64,000 nucleotides of DNA from Tetracentron sinense. Its lineage: Eukaryota > Streptophyta > Magnoliopsida > Trochodendrales > Trochodendraceae. The notes under the pieces were generated by a model. It was not told where the DNA came from and ran no database searches. It saw only the letters and a list, made by a program, of their open reading frames with translations. Of this stretch, positions 1 through 11,507 are shown in pieces (within the stretch, counting starts at the first letter, position 1; each line of letters starts with the position of its first letter). Where the stretch lies: contig CM026565.1 in the NCBI GenBank assembly GCA_015143295.1, positions 17,680,548 through 17,744,547 on the forward strand, written 5' to 3'. Both the position numbers and the translations under genes were made by a program.

Positions 1-2302
1 ACCCATAAAATATGGACCTTATTAGTGGGCCCAAGCCCATGGAATAAATCCCATGGGTGGGGCGCCCACTTACTGTTTCCTAATTGGATTAGGATAATGT
101 TAGTAAATTAATTATTATTTATTAACTCCTTAATTTATGGGATTAGATTCCAATCTTGATAAACAAGAATTAAATGAGAAAAAGTATGAGTTTTATTAAA
201 ACATGGAGACCATGCCTCTAGGGCTCACTCCCCCCTAAAGCTCACACCCACCCCTTGTAGGGGTTTCCTAATTGGATTATGAATCCTATTAATTAGGAGT
301 TAGTTAGGTTGTTGGGATTCCTAGATTCTAGGAATTAGTTACACCCCTTTAATTATGGAATCCATTTAGGAAAAGGAATCCCAAATTAGAAGGTTTGTAA
401 CTACTAATTAATTATGAATTAATTAGAAGTCCATTTTTAAACTCTCTTTAATAGGGATTTTTCCTAATTGGTGTAGGATTTAAATTGTTCAAATTCTATA
501 TAATACCCAACACCCTAAACCGTAGGAGATTTTTTTATTTAATGATCATTGATTATTAATATCTCTCTCTCTCTCAAATATTCTCCTCTCCAAACCGTGA
601 GCTCTAAGGGATCCCTCCCTTGGATTTTTGTGAGCCCCCTTGATTATTTTCAAAATTTTAATTCTTAGGGTTTTGAACCCTAAGCTTTTGGGTGATAAAT
701 AGTCTACACCGACATCTCTTCTTCTCTTCTTTGTTTCTTCAAGACCAAGAAAAGATTCAAAGGCTTCGCGGGGATAGCGAAGAACAAAGATCGAGCTTTG
801 AGTATTTCTCGAGCAATCTCTACAAAAAGTTCTGACGATTCGAGTTGGTTTTTGCATCACCGGAGAACATCATTCACCAAGGTAATTTTACTAAAACTTG
901 TAGGTAGTATTAGTTGCTTTCTATGGTGTAAAGATCCTCGGGATCCAGTTTTCTGCATAAATTTTTATCTGGATTCCTTTCACCTATAAGGTCCATATTA
1001 TTTGGGTTTTATGGATATGGGTCAAACCCATATCCCCTTATATTTGGTTGGTCAAATAATCATTATTTTATCTCTTTAAATTAGATTAACATTTAATCTA
1101 ATACATAGATTAACATTTAATCTATTAATATGGATTAACATTTAATCTATTATTATAGATTAACATTTAATCTATTTTTACAAGCTTGTATTTCTTTATG
1201 AGCACCTCCACAAATTGCTCAGGGACATTCTAACCCTGGCTTACCTGATATTATCCCATTGACCCTGTAATAGGAAGGACACCGGAATTGCAAGTGACGT
1301 GAGATATCCATGTTGCAATTGAATCCCAGTGAAAGAATATAAACCAAAAAGGATCATGCCACATGAACTAATGCATTCGATTGATCCTTCCAATAACATT
1401 ATCCCTAATAGGCCTTCGAGATTAATATAATATCTAACCCATAGCCTATTGTACATCATCCGGGTTTCCAAGACATTTGATTAAGCCATGAAAAACTATT
1501 TCTCATGTTTAAAACATTTTGAAAAAATCTTTTATTTAATATAATATGTTTATTAAAAATATATTTCAAACATATTTGATTTCAAAATCACTTGCGCAAG
1601 CTTTAAGCTTAATGGATTGTCTTACTCTAGAAGTTGGATAATCTCTCAATTTAATGAGCATGGATTTCTTATTTGAAATTCATTATGACTCGAACAGCTT
1701 TCTGATTATCCAACTGTCACCTTATCGTAGTATCTCAGGTAGAGAGTACTTAGGTGCAATCAAAACAGTCAGATCACTGCTCAGTTATAAATGAATTCAT
1801 CAGATTTAAGGACTATCAAAACTGTTCAATATGAATGAGAGACCAACTATCTGATAGTACATTTATGCAAAAGGTATCTCATCGTATGTAATCAGTCAAT
1901 GTACATTTAAGGACCCATATGCCGATGTGTAGTCTTCACTACAATAGCTTGAGATAAAATTACATCTCAACCATTGAGAACAAACTATATCTCAACCATT
2001 GAGAACATCTAAGCATTGTGGTAGCCATATAAGTGAAGTGCCCAGGTTCACGCATAGTTGTGACTATATAAGGTATAAGGAACTGGAAAGCTATATCTAC
2101 CTGTGATAGTCTATAATCAATCACATAGCTTTCCTACAATATATCTTAGGGACCTTGTTTGATATCTCATAACTTATAGATCATCTCATGATCTTGGTCA
2201 ATTACCCATAATGAATTCACAATAGATAAAGAAGATATCTTTATTAATCTAATCAATAAAAGTCTTACAATCTAAATGACTTTCAGGGCATAATGTCCAA
2301 CA
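1..2302. repeat. Long-inverted-end repeat, partial copy (arm 1)
   Basis: This is the middle (about 1-986) plus the right inverted end (about 987-2302) of the repeat seen whole at 21888-25430. It ends in ATGTCCAACA, immediately followed by SIRE-like internal sequence. The middle has a TATA-like tract (CTATATAATA, near 495-505) followed by a leader-like stretch ending in AAG/GTAATTTT near 880, which resembles a splice donor. That is compatible with an LTR-type promoter and leader. Short reading frames here (for example 546-860) have no recognisable family. The family is unresolved. Confidence 0.6.
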
Positions 2303-2752
2303 GATAGATGATTTGATAGGAATCATCAAGAGGAGAGCTGAGTCAGCAAATCAGCACATTAGAGCTCAGGGCTCTTTAGTTCTTTAGATGGCCACCCAGG
2401 TTTCTTCATAGGCACCCTTATTCACCATACTGCATTCGGAGTTACCCAGTTGGGTATTGATATTTTGAGTCTGAGAGCTGACTCTACTAGAGCAGCCCAA
2501 CCTGCTGAAGAAGGAAAATCTCCCAAGGGAAAAGCAACTTTTCCTGAAAGCCCTATCATTACTTTTCTTACTTCTAGTGATGATGATGAAGATGAAGATG
2601 AAGACAACAATAGTGATGATGACTCACTATTTGTGAAGCCAAAGAAGAAGCACTAGACTTCCTTTATGTATTTTTCTGATGATGTCAGGGGGAGTAGAGA
2701 GAATTGAGATGCAATGTATTTTTTTTTTATGAAATGTTTTTATGAAATGTAT

Positions 2753-2772
2753 TTATATATATATATATATAT
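2753..2772. repeat. AT dinucleotide microsatellite
   Basis: A run of about ten AT units inside the SIRE-like untranslated region. The mirror copy near 19030-19046 is a little shorter. Confidence 0.8.
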
Positions 2773-3078
2773 GACATGTCTAGTTTGAACACTTTTTGAT
2801 GTATGTCATGAACTCATTGTACCTTTTTGGACATATATATGACATGATTAATCTCACTTTAGATCTTGACTCTTTATGCTTTATTGTGCTACAACATACA
2901 TATTTGGCATTTGTTAATGGTTTTCTAAACTATATGCAAAAGAATGACATAAATGTCTTACTTTTACAATGCATATGTTTAGGGGGAGCTTTCCTCAAAA
3001 TTCAATAAACTTACATATTGAGAAGGAGCTTAATCTCATTTCATTCTATTATTTTGTCATCATCAAAAAGGGGGAGAT

Positions 3079-4515
3079 TGTTAGCCTAAAGGTTACAACC
3101 ATAGGTACCCTTATTAATTTTGATAATACCTTAAATAATGAAATGACTTTTGTACTACTAATATCTACTTTAAAGTGTTTATGAAAAACAGTATACAAGA
3201 GCATCAACCATCCATTCAACTCAAATGATATGGAATTGCCATCCAAGTTGCTAAAAGATGCATTCAAGTCAAATTGTAGAAGCACATAGCAATCAAAGTC
3301 AAAAGAAGCTTCAATCATTCTAGAAGACCAAATTGAAGTTCATGCCAAAAAGATGAAGAAGAAGTCTTGAAAGATCTCAAGATTAGAACTATTATTGAAG
3401 ATCCATGAATCAAGTTTGAAGACTCTCAAGAAGGTTTTAAATTTTGTTTTTTAGTCTTTGAGAGTGCTTAGGACCAAAGTAAAAATTCCTCAAAATTTGA
3501 TGTTGAAAAGCTCACAATCTTAGAATGATCGTAGGTACCTTAAGACCTAATTGAAAATTTCTTTAAGGACCTACAAAGTTGGTAATTATCTTGATAAAGA
3601 TAAGGTAGGAGGCCTTGGAATCAAATCTCATATTTAAGGTCTCTGAAAATGTATTATGTGCAAAAAATTACACCATCCACTCAACTAGATGGAGTCATTT
3701 AGTCGACTAGATGAAGGCCAGAATTCAATCTGGCCACTGTGATCATCCAACCGACTAGATGACCCATCCAGTCGACTAGATGATGACTCGAAATGTGCAA
3801 TAAATGCACAATAACGGCTATATTAAAATGGCTAGTTTGCATTTATTAGCCAACCAACGGCCATAAATCCTTATGGGTTATAAATGAGATCACTTTTGAA
3901 TGAAAAATAATTATTGATCAATCTATAAACACTTATCATTCACTAGAAGTTGATTTTCTCACATCCTTAGTGAAAATCTCAAATATCCCTAATCCTCTAT
4001 TCTTGAGCTATTCAACTCCAACTGTTGGCAGATTTTATTATAGCTTCAATGAGATCTTATCCAGCTCATCTAAGGAGCATATTTCAAGATTGTAAACACC
4101 TCATACTTGTTGTATTGAGAAAATCAAGAATTGGTGGATTCTTGCATTGAAGCGGAGAGCTTTGGGAAAAGTCAAGAGAGGGTGTTCTCTTGCAAGTAGT
4201 CTTGAACTTTGCCCGGAAGAAGATTGTAAAAGGTTTGGACTTCACCCGTAAGAAGTCTATACTATAATTGAATCATGGTGAATCCTATCGCGGGTAGCTT
4301 GAGGCGGGGACGTATGCGGGATTACCGAACCTCGTGAACAAGATCATTGCGTTTGTTCTCTCTAACTTTAGCATTTAATTTTCTGATTTGCATTATATAG
4401 TTTAGTTAGTTGTTATTCCTTTGATAAATTAAATTCCGCACAAAGGAACATAGTAGAATTTTAAATTTGCCCAAACCCTATTCACCCCCCTCTAAGGTCG
4501 AATACTTGGGCAACA
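3079..4515 (+). repeat. SIRE-like copia 3' LTR (arm 1)
   Basis: It has TG...CA ends, a polypurine tract directly upstream, and 1,437 bp length. It is followed by ATTAT and then a Tat-type pol remnant, so the LTR end lies in older gypsy DNA. The mirror copy is at 17285-18722. Confidence 0.8.
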
Positions 4516-4522
4516 ATTATTA

Positions 4523-5200
4523 GGTAAGAATCAATACATCAGCCGATTCTTCCTCCCACTCACCCCGAAATACGAGCCAATATTCAAGCTGCTCAGGAAG
4601 AATACACCAACAATTTGGTCAGATGAGTGTCAGCAGGCTTTTGACAAGATAAAGCAATACCTCCTCAACCCTTCAATACTAGTACCTCCCACACCTGAAC
4701 GACCATTGCTATTGTACATCTCAACGCAAGAAACTTCCATTAGTTATGTCCTCGCTCAACATGATGAATCATGATGAAAAGAACAAGTCAGCTATTACAT
4801 CAGCAAGTGTCTACTTGAGTATGGGGAGAAATAAAGCCCTCTTAAGAAGACCTGTCTAGCATTAGTCTGGGCCACCCAATGCCTACAACACTACCTGTTG
4901 TCCTATCCGGTAATCCTAATCTCCAAAATGGATTCGCTCAAGTAAGTTCTTGAAAAGCCAGCTACCATAGGAAGAACCACCTGATGGCTCATGATGTTAT
5001 CGGAATTTGACATCACGTACATGACATAGAAGTCAGGCAAGGGGCAGGCAATCGCGGATCACCTAGCTCACAATCCAACACTAGAATATATCTCTATACA
5101 TGATCAATTCCCAGATGAAACCATCTTCTACGTTGAACCTAAAGAGTAAGACTACCCCGGTTGGGAGTTATATTTCGACAGAGCTACAAATAATCATATA
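4523..5200 (+). pseudogene. Tat-clade gypsy pol fragment (RT end and RNase H)
   Basis: The conceptual product resembles the end of reverse transcriptase and the start of RNase H of Tat/Ogre elements. It begins with YISRFFLPLTPKYEPIFKLL and has the block IKQYLLNPSILVPP, then an RNase H stretch with LLLYISTQETS. It aligns by eye with 44820-45480 of Tat A in this window, but is diverged. It is a short, broken fossil with several lesions and no LTR attached. The SIRE-like LTR abuts its left end, which suggests the copia element inserted into it. Confidence 0.7.
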
Positions 5201-5960
5201 CTAGGTTCAAAAGAAACATAAAATCACGAGTTACTATTATGTTCTTGTGATACTTGCTCGAGTCAACCCATTCTCGGTCGAGCGAGTTAGCTATGGGTTT
5301 GGCCACCAATTGCTCAGACAGAATTCTAGTAACATTGTGGCCATGATGATGACATATTTGACAAATAAGTGGAGCCCGGATTGGTCCACAATTCCAATCA
5401 TGTGGAGGTCCATAAGATTGAGTAGGAAACAAACGTGGAGAGGGAGTATTACCAGGGGAGCAAAGTGGGCGATCTAGTTGTTGAGATCCGTTGGAGTCTG
5501 CCATGTCGTCTTCTTCATCCATGTGAGGGCTGAGTACGTTGTCTGTCCAAATAAAGGGCATGAGTTGATTCGATGGTAGCAAAGGGGATGAAATTGCATC
5601 AGACGTTGTTTGTAGATTAGTAGCCATGAACGTAACTCGGGGAAAGAGACAAGATCAACTCGATAGGTTATCGTTGTTATGAAGGACTCGTAGTCTGAAG
5701 GGAGGCCACCAAGAGCATACATTACCATGTCATGGTCAAGGACATGTTCATCGACGGTGGTAGGACCACTTTCAATATTTCTTTTTTATGATTTAAAAAA
5801 TCAGACATGGTGCTTGTCCCCTTTCGCAGAGTTTGAAGGGTTAAACACAGATCCATTACCTTTTTCTACGCAAACACCCCTTCCATGAGGTTCTATTGAG
5901 GCAGCTGATGACGAAGCTATAAGTTCAGTGCCATTGGGTATAAAAGCTGGGTTGATGACT
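5184..5960 (-). pseudogene. Ty1/copia gag fragment (arm 1)
   Basis: On the minus strand the product contains LGGLPSDYESFITTITYRVD, the gag (UBN2-type) signature of plant copia elements, followed by a Pro/Ser-rich linker and a degenerate CxxC-type zinc-knuckle stretch (ICQICHHHGH). It is a broken remnant with several lesions, without RT or integrase. It lies between the Tat fragment and the kinase gene. The mirror copy is at about 15830-16616. Confidence 0.7.
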
Positions 5961-6662
5961 GCATCTTCCAGATAGTGGAGAGGAATATGGAACCATTAAC
6001 ATACACAAACAGATCTTGGGAGATTAATTTATGTTGGATCTGGCTACTCCAAAGCAGGTAATTAATTTACCCAATCCAGTTTGATAGAAACAAAATGGGT
6101 AGTGTTGATGATGTTCAGGTGGGGAAGGAGGAGGTTGGTTGAGGGCTAGAATTGAGCGCAGGTTTTGAAGTGGATATAGATCCTTTATTTGATAAGGATT
6201 GTAGTGATACATAAATTAAGAAGAATCATTTATGTGATCATTATTTTAGAGATCCATAAAACAAGAGGAATCCTTATGTGATAAGGATTATCCTATCCTT
6301 TTGGTGGATATGATTATCATCTTATAACATAGTCATTTAGTCCAGATTTAAACATGTTAGTGAAGACCCAAAGTTCTTCAGCATGAACAAGACAACTTCT
6401 GAAATATCTATATCCACACCAATAAAGAGGATATTAGGGATAGAACTTGCAAGTTCATTAGTAAGAAACTGGATTTTATGTTTATATTTCAAAGATGTTG
6501 CGTCGCTAATTTCTCACCAACTTGGTTCAAGAGATTATCATTCATTTTACAGTTAATATATAGAAAGAAATAGATTCAAGTCTTCTACATGTGACCTTGA
6601 AATGTATATGAAGAGAACAGATACAGCAACACACACTGACACAGAAACTTTTTTAAGCTACT
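5961..6662. other. Kinase 3' flank, no gene recognised
   Basis: AT-rich DNA between the copia fragment and the kinase stop codon. A Pro-rich reading frame (6024-6212, minus strand) may be leader or 5' sequence of the copia fragment, but I cannot place it. The rest is the likely 3' UTR and downstream flank of the kinase. The mirror copy is 15135-15830. Confidence 0.5.
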
Positions 6663-8014
6663 TTATGCAGAAGCTATTTCGATCTCATATTTCCACATGA
6701 CAGGGGTTGAAGAACGCCAAACAGAGGATCCATTTAGCATTTGAGACGAAACAGAATCGAAGCCGCTTCCACTCCATGTCGTAGAGGCGTGTTGATCGGG
6801 ATAAGGAACTCCAACCAGCAAGTGTTCAAATGGGTTTGTGGGTGTAGAAATCTCTACACCTCCTTCCAACATCTTCAGCACAACACTCATCGAAGGCCTC
6901 GATTCAGGCCTATACTGAACGCACCAGAGAGCTACCTTCACCATCATCTCTGCCTTCTCTCTATCCTTCTCCTCAACCCCACAAACAGTCATAAACTCCC
7001 CCAATTCTCCCTTGTTGAACCTGTTCCAAACCCATCTTGGGAACCACTCTTGGGTCTCGGGAAGATTTATATCGAGGTTCCTCCTTTTCCCTACTATCTC
7101 AAATAGAAGCATCCCAAAGCTGTAAACATCGCACTTGTGGGTTATCGGGAAGGGCAGCCACAGCTCCGGTGCAGCATAACCAGGAGTGCCTCTTCCGCCT
7201 GTCATGGTCACATGGGTGTTTTCCCTGTTAGAAAGCTTTGCCAAGCCGAAATCCGCTACTTTAGGGGTGAATTTTGTGTCCAAGAGAATATTTCCTGGTT
7301 TTATATCATAGTGGATTATTCTTTGTTGGCATTCTTCATGTAAGTATGTGATCCCCTTAGCCGTCCCAACTGCGATCTCGTGAAGCTTCTCAAATTCTAT
7401 GATTTTGTTTTCGTGAAACAAGAACCTATCAAGCGAGCCATTTTCCATGTACTCGTAAACTAGAGCTCTAAGGTTTCCCTCAAAGCAGAATCCGTAGAGC
7501 CGAACAAGATTAAAGTGATGGGTTCTTCCAATGGTACTCACTTCTGCCATGAACTGTTCTTCAATTCTCTTATCAGAGCTCCCATTTAGAACCTTCACTG
7601 CCACCATTGTTCCATTAGTGAAAATTCCTTTATAAACTGAACCAAAACCACCTGAACCCAACAAGTGGTTAAAATTGTAGGTTGCGATCCTAAGCTGCTG
7701 AGAGGAAAATCTGATGGGTTTCTCTCTTTCCATATCATTGAGGAATTTGTTCATGGTCAGTGTTAGAAACCTCGAATCTGGTAGAACAGTACTGCTTCCT
7801 CTTTTAGCCCTTTTGTGGCATACCATGAAAACAATTAGGATCTTCGCAAAGATGACCACTGCAGGTTTAAGAGGACAGGAGTAAGAATCTACGGCTATTC
7901 ACCATTTTTATGTAAAATTGAACAGAAAAGCAATTCAAGGAACCAAAGAAGAAAGCACAACATGAAAAACTTACTCAAGCTTATGACAAGAGCTATTCCT
8001 TCTACAGGCGACAT
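6663..8014 (-). CDS. LRK10-like receptor kinase, arm 1 copy
   Basis: Predicted transmembrane Ser/Thr kinase of the LRK10-like (Lr10/PR5K-related) family. Two exons are proposed: 8014-7975 (ATG, MSPVEGIALVISL) and 7858-6663, joined across a GTAAGT...TGCAG intron of 116 bp. The junction restores one hydrophobic segment (about residues 5-28). The product is about 411 aa. Kinase landmarks: Gly loop GSGGFGSVYKG (about 81-91), VAVKVL lysine (about 102), HYDIKPGN catalytic loop, DFGLAK (about 216) and APE (about 243). The residue before the catalytic Asp is Tyr, so it is a non-RD kinase, the class often tied to immune signalling. The outside part is only a few residues. Compared with arm 2 it differs at six residues (S3P, C24F, D74Y, S145A, T176A and R/W near the C-terminus). 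It is divergent from its twin across the spacer. The splice model is inferred from sequence. Confidence 0.85.
7859..7974 (-). other. Intron 1 of the arm 1 kinase
   Basis: On the minus strand a GTAAGT donor follows the TTG-A of the first exon, and a pyrimidine-rich stretch ending in CCTGCAG precedes TGGTCATC. Removing 116 bp joins A with TG to give a Met codon inside a continuous hydrophobic segment. The same signals are kept in arm 2. Confidence 0.7.
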
Positions 8015-8811
8015 CGCAATAAAGATTAGAAAACAGGCGAACCGAAAGATCTTAAATACAAGGAAGCAGACTTATCAGGAATATGGAGCTCCTTCAATAG
8101 CATAACATGGTTTCTGCAAGAGAAGTGAGAAAACCAGTTCTCTTTAATCTTCTTTCCGAACTTTTTCAGAATATATAGTATAACTATGGTTTCTCAATTC
8201 CTTAATTACTGTACACTTCTGTTTGGCACCATAGAATATACCTCAAAAACGCGTGGAATTTTCACTGATGGGGATCATGAAGCCGGCCTAGAAATGGACA
8301 TCCACCTAATACGTTTAAACAACTGTCCTAAATTTGTTAAGACATGCTTAGTTTAATTCTCCTGGGGTCCATTTCCTCTTGGACCAATTTTATTTTAAAG
8401 CACAGGACTTCATCTGGTAACAATCCACTAATGATAAACAAATTCTACAAGCCTAGGAAGTTAAAAATAATTAAGAAATGAATGAATTGCAGGAATTCTT
8501 CAGTCTTTCAAGAAACCAAGAATGTTCTTCACCATTGATCTAAAAATCTCTGTTGCAGTAATGTTTTTCTCAAATTGTTACAGAAAACAAAAAACCTTTT
8601 TCTCTAATTAGTACACTGTGAATATAAAAGGAATAAGCGTTAATGATACAAGATTAAGATCAGGCTGCAGTCATTAACATCGACCTGAATAACACCATAT
8701 TGGTGAACATGTGTATATATCGAGTCCAATGGGAATTTCCTAAATATTTTTGTGTAATGAAGATGGCAAGCTAAAAAAAAAAAAAGATGGCAAGCAACAG
8801 ATGTAGGTAGG
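8015..8811. other. Kinase 5' flank, no gene recognised
   Basis: About 800 bp upstream of the arm 1 kinase, mirrored at 12910-13782. It probably holds the promoter and 5' leader. I see no clear TATA element at a fixed distance and no coding sequence. A small local duplication of AGATGGCAAGC around an A-run lies near 8762-8798. Confidence 0.5.
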
Positions 8812-9150
8812 AGTTGAACACCTACAAGGTCCATTTTGCAGCTGAGACAACAATTGGTCTCTCTCTCCACTGGTTGTACTGGCAATTACTGGTTCTTGAC
8901 GGGGAGATTTCACCATCAAATGATTAAATGGATTAAAGGGTGTAACAATCTCCACCCCTCCTTCTAGCATCCTCACCACAGCATTCATCCAAGGCCTCAA
9001 CTCCTGCCGATATTGAAAGCACGACAGATCAGCCATTGTTAACCTATCGGCCTTCTGTTTGTCCTCTTCAATTACACAAACCACCATCACCTCCTGAAAC
9101 TGCCCCTTTTTGAACTTCTTCCAAACCCATCTCGGAAACCACTCCTGACT
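8812..9150 (-). pseudogene. LRK10-like kinase fragment, C-terminal part (arm 1)
   Basis: The minus strand encodes the last part of a second LRK10-like kinase: SQEWFPRWVWKKF, a region like MVKVALWCVQYRPE but degenerate (MADLSCFQYRQELRPW), then VVRMLEGGVEIVTPFNPF. It is the same gene as the 3' part of 11872-12909. Here it is cut at its upstream side by the end of the inverted repeat, so no catalytic lobe exists in arm 1. Its last codons also differ from arm 2, where IMMKYEID and a stop follow CSTP. It is non-functional. Confidence 0.85.
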
Positions 9151-9618
9151 TTAAAATAAATAACACAAATGGTAAAATGACAAAATATCCTGTCTTCATC
9201 TTCTTCGTTATGTCTTTGGCGTTCCCAGTAACGCATCTGATCAAAGAGGATTGTTTTTTTTCAATTTATATTATATAAGCTGCCTTCTCCACTTCTTTTC
9301 AATCGTCAATCTAAGAAAATAAGCAATTGGTGTTTGGGTGTCGATGGTATCAATTATGGGCATATGGTGTTGATTGAGCTTGAAACCATAAAGAACACGA
9401 TACCGAATACACTAAATCATTCAAAATCTTAAATGGATCCGATTCTACAATTACCCGTGAGATCCTCTCCCAAGCCCTCTCCTACCACCAAGCACAGACC
9501 ATGCGATCAAAGAGAGGGTTGTCGTGTGTGGTCGGAGAGGATCATTGATATTTGGAATGGTAAGAGCAGTCACTCTCGGAAAAACTGGAATAAGCAGATT
9601 AAAAATGGAGTCAAATCC
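9151..9618. other. Spacer, left part
   Basis: Unique to the spacer between the arms. No gene is recognised. The stretch 9463-9543 can fold on itself: it starts GATCCTCTCC and ends GGAGAGGATC, with weaker inner pairing (CACCAAGCACAGACC against TCGTGTGTGGTC). A diverged similar sequence lies at about 10380-10462. Confidence 0.45.
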
Positions 9619-9964
9619 TCTACGGTGAAAACCGGATTTGGCAAATCCGGTTATCACCCCTAGAGGTTGCCACGTGTCTCCTTTGACACCCCTTAACCAT
9701 GGGTAAGATTCACCCACCCCTATGGTTCACCCAACCATCCTTGTTTTTTTAAAAAAATTAAAAAACTGTTTTTAGAGTTTTTTTTTTAATATTACAAACA
9801 GTTTTTTAATTTTAAAAAAAGAATTAATATTTAAAAAACCAAGGATGGGTGGATGAACCCTAGAGGTGGGTGAACCTTAGCCACGGTTAAAGGGTGTCAA
9901 AGGAGACAGGCGGCGACCTCTAGGGGTGATAACTAGATTTGCCAAATCCAGTTATCACCGTAGA
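9619..9964. mobile_element. Foldback MITE with long terminal inverted repeats
   Basis: The left half (from TCTACGGTGA) is the imperfect reverse complement of the right half (ending TCACCGTAGA). Each inverted repeat is about 130-140 bp and an AT-rich centre lies between. Shared blocks include GGATTTGGCAAATC, ATCACCCCTAGAGG and TCTCCTTTGACACC. No protein is encoded. Size and structure match a non-autonomous DNA transposon. I could not settle a target-site duplication, so the superfamily is open. A half-copy may lie at 11824-11870. Confidence 0.75.
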
Positions 9965-10260
9965 TGATTTGGCCTAAAAATTTGCAAAACTTGTGCTCTT
10001 CTCTCGGTCATGTCTATAGAAAAGCAAATATGGTGGCGGATTCCCTTGCTGAATATGGTTGTGACCTTCAAAATTCGGGAATTTTTCGATCGAATCGTGA
10101 TACTCCTCCCAATCTCAGAGCTATTATCTTCTTAGATAAAACTGGTATTGGTAACATTAGAACAATCCATTTTTAAGTCTTTTGTGTCTATGAGTCCTTG
10201 TAGGGGTAAGGTTTTATGTTATTTCATTACTTTAATTTTTTAATAAAATTAGTAGCGGTA
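9965..10260 (+). pseudogene. LINE-type RNase H tail
   Basis: The plus-strand product has the motif HVYRKANMVADSLAEYG, the C-terminal signature of the RNase H-like domain (RVT_3 type) at the end of plant L1-type ORF2 or related host genes, followed by about 40 residues and a stop at 10176. An AT-rich tail with TTTAATAAAATT follows. Only the last 70 or so residues are present, so this is a 5'-truncated copy. The MITE sits immediately upstream. It could instead be a host RNase H-like gene fragment. Confidence 0.6.
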
Positions 10261-11507
10261 TGCCAAATCCCCTTCTCCTTCTGAGTGACTTTTCTTTTAA
10301 AAAAAATAATTTCCTTGATGAGAGAGAGAGAGAGAGGCTGGTGGCTCTTTGCAGCAGTGAGATTGCTGAGACAAAAAAGATCCTCTCCAAAATGCTCCCT
10401 TATTACCAATCACAACTCGTGAAATCAAAGAAGAGTTGCCTGTGTATGGCCGAGAAGTGTTCTTGATGAGAAAGAGTGGTTGTTGGGTTTTTGCAGGATG
10501 GGGTTGCCGAGATGGAGGATGAAGAGATGAAGATCAAGTAGAGCTTTTTTGCCATTTAATTATTTTTTATATTTATTTAGGATGGTGCTAGGCGCACTCC
10601 AAATATCCAATACAAATAATAAAATGCCAAAAAAAAAAAAAATTCCTTCTTCATCTGCTGTCTCTGGTGGCAACCCTAACACCTCTCTCCTAGTTTCAAA
10701 TCTTGCCGTTGTCTAGTTTTAGATTAATATCAAATTTTCTTTTCTTCTTAACATTTCGATGTAAGCTCCACATAATCGAGCTACCAATCAGCCAGCTTAT
10801 ATTTTCCTTCCCTCCTAGTTAAACACCTCCCTATTGAAGACCCATATAAGATCGAAAGGAAAGAAACTAGTTCTCAAGTTTCAGTTTTCAATTCTAAATC
10901 CAAGCTTACAATAGTTCCTCCACCCTCCAAATTTGATGGAAGCTTGCTTCTTGGACTCATCTTCTTCACTTCTTGGCTTGAATAAATGAAGATCTTCCTC
11001 ACCATATTGCTGAACCGGAAGAAGTTTGGGGTTTTCTTTAATACCTTATTTCAACTTCTGATGAAAATAGAGGAACTCTTTTTTTTTTCTTTTGATACTC
11101 GTTGCTTGTTGAAGGTCGATGAGAGAGTGGCTGTTGGGTCTTTGAAGAGGGGTTACCGAGGGAGGAAGAAGAACACATGCTTCACATGCTACGTGCACCT
11201 CAAAGTTTGCTGATGTACACCAAAATTTGAAAAATCTCATTATTTGCTAATATACACAGCAAACAGGAGAGGAAAAGATAATGATGCCCTTGTCATCTTC
11301 CCCTTCAAGGGAGAAAAAGACAATGATGCTCTTGTCTTCTTCCCCTCCTTATTGATAGCTGCCTATCAACTAAGAAATGGAAACCCTAACGATTTCATGT
11401 TGAAGAGAATACAGAAAGAAAGTTTTTTCACATTCGAGAGATCTTTTTATTAAACTTGAGATTCATTTCTCACAATTTTAAAAATTGAATGTCCATAGAT
11501 AGCAGCC
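10261..11507. other. Spacer, middle part, no gene recognised
   Basis: It holds a short GA repeat (10320-10336), an A-run at 10627-10641 that could be a retroposon tail, and two diverged similar blocks (about 10464-10530 and 11107-11170, both with GATGAGA, GGCTGTTGGGT-like and GTTxCCGAG-like words). No reading frame here matches a family I know. Confidence 0.45.

Larger units (their letters stand above)
2303..4515 (+). mobile_element. SIRE/Maximus-like Ty1/copia element, 3' end with LTR (arm 1)
   Basis: The 3' part of a copia element. Its internal end has a short acidic coding remnant (about 2450-2656, a run of D/E followed by KPKKKH), then a long untranslated stretch. A polypurine tract (CATCAAAAAGGGGGAGAT, 3061-3078) lies directly before the LTR, which starts TGTTAGCC and ends GGGCAACA (3079-4515, 1,437 bp). 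The polypurine tract and LTR start are typical of SIRE-type copia elements. The element is broken: gag and pol are absent and its left side abuts another repeat. The LTR carries a cluster of TAGTCGACTAGATG-type palindromes at about 3690-3785. Confidence 0.75.
1..9150. repeat. Large inverted repeat, arm 1
   Basis: The whole stretch reads as the reverse complement of 12541-24166. Position 1 pairs with 24166 and position 9150 with 12541. Identity is very high by eye: exon 2 of the kinase differs at about nine of 1,197 bases. The left end is set by the window edge, so the arm probably runs further left. The inner end is sharp: the match stops inside a kinase pseudogene at the codons for SQEWFPRW. 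Differences between arms are a 2.39 kb LTR present only in arm 2, a segment of roughly 115 bp next to the kinase fragment present only in arm 2, and scattered small changes. Confidence 0.95.

Noticed and set aside
1241-1471. 76-aa minus-strand frame in the inverted end of the repeat
   Set aside because: No homology known to me, low complexity of context, and the homologous end at 24360-24660 does not keep a matching frame.
2450-2656. Acidic 68-aa frame as a stand-alone host gene
   Set aside because: It lies directly upstream of a copia polypurine tract and LTR, has no plausible own promoter, and is best read as the decayed 3' coding end of the SIRE-like element.
6741-7343. Plus-strand frames over the arm 1 kinase (and their mirrors at 14454-15056)
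   Set aside because: Antisense shadows of the kinase coding sequence. They are conserved between arms only because the DNA is.
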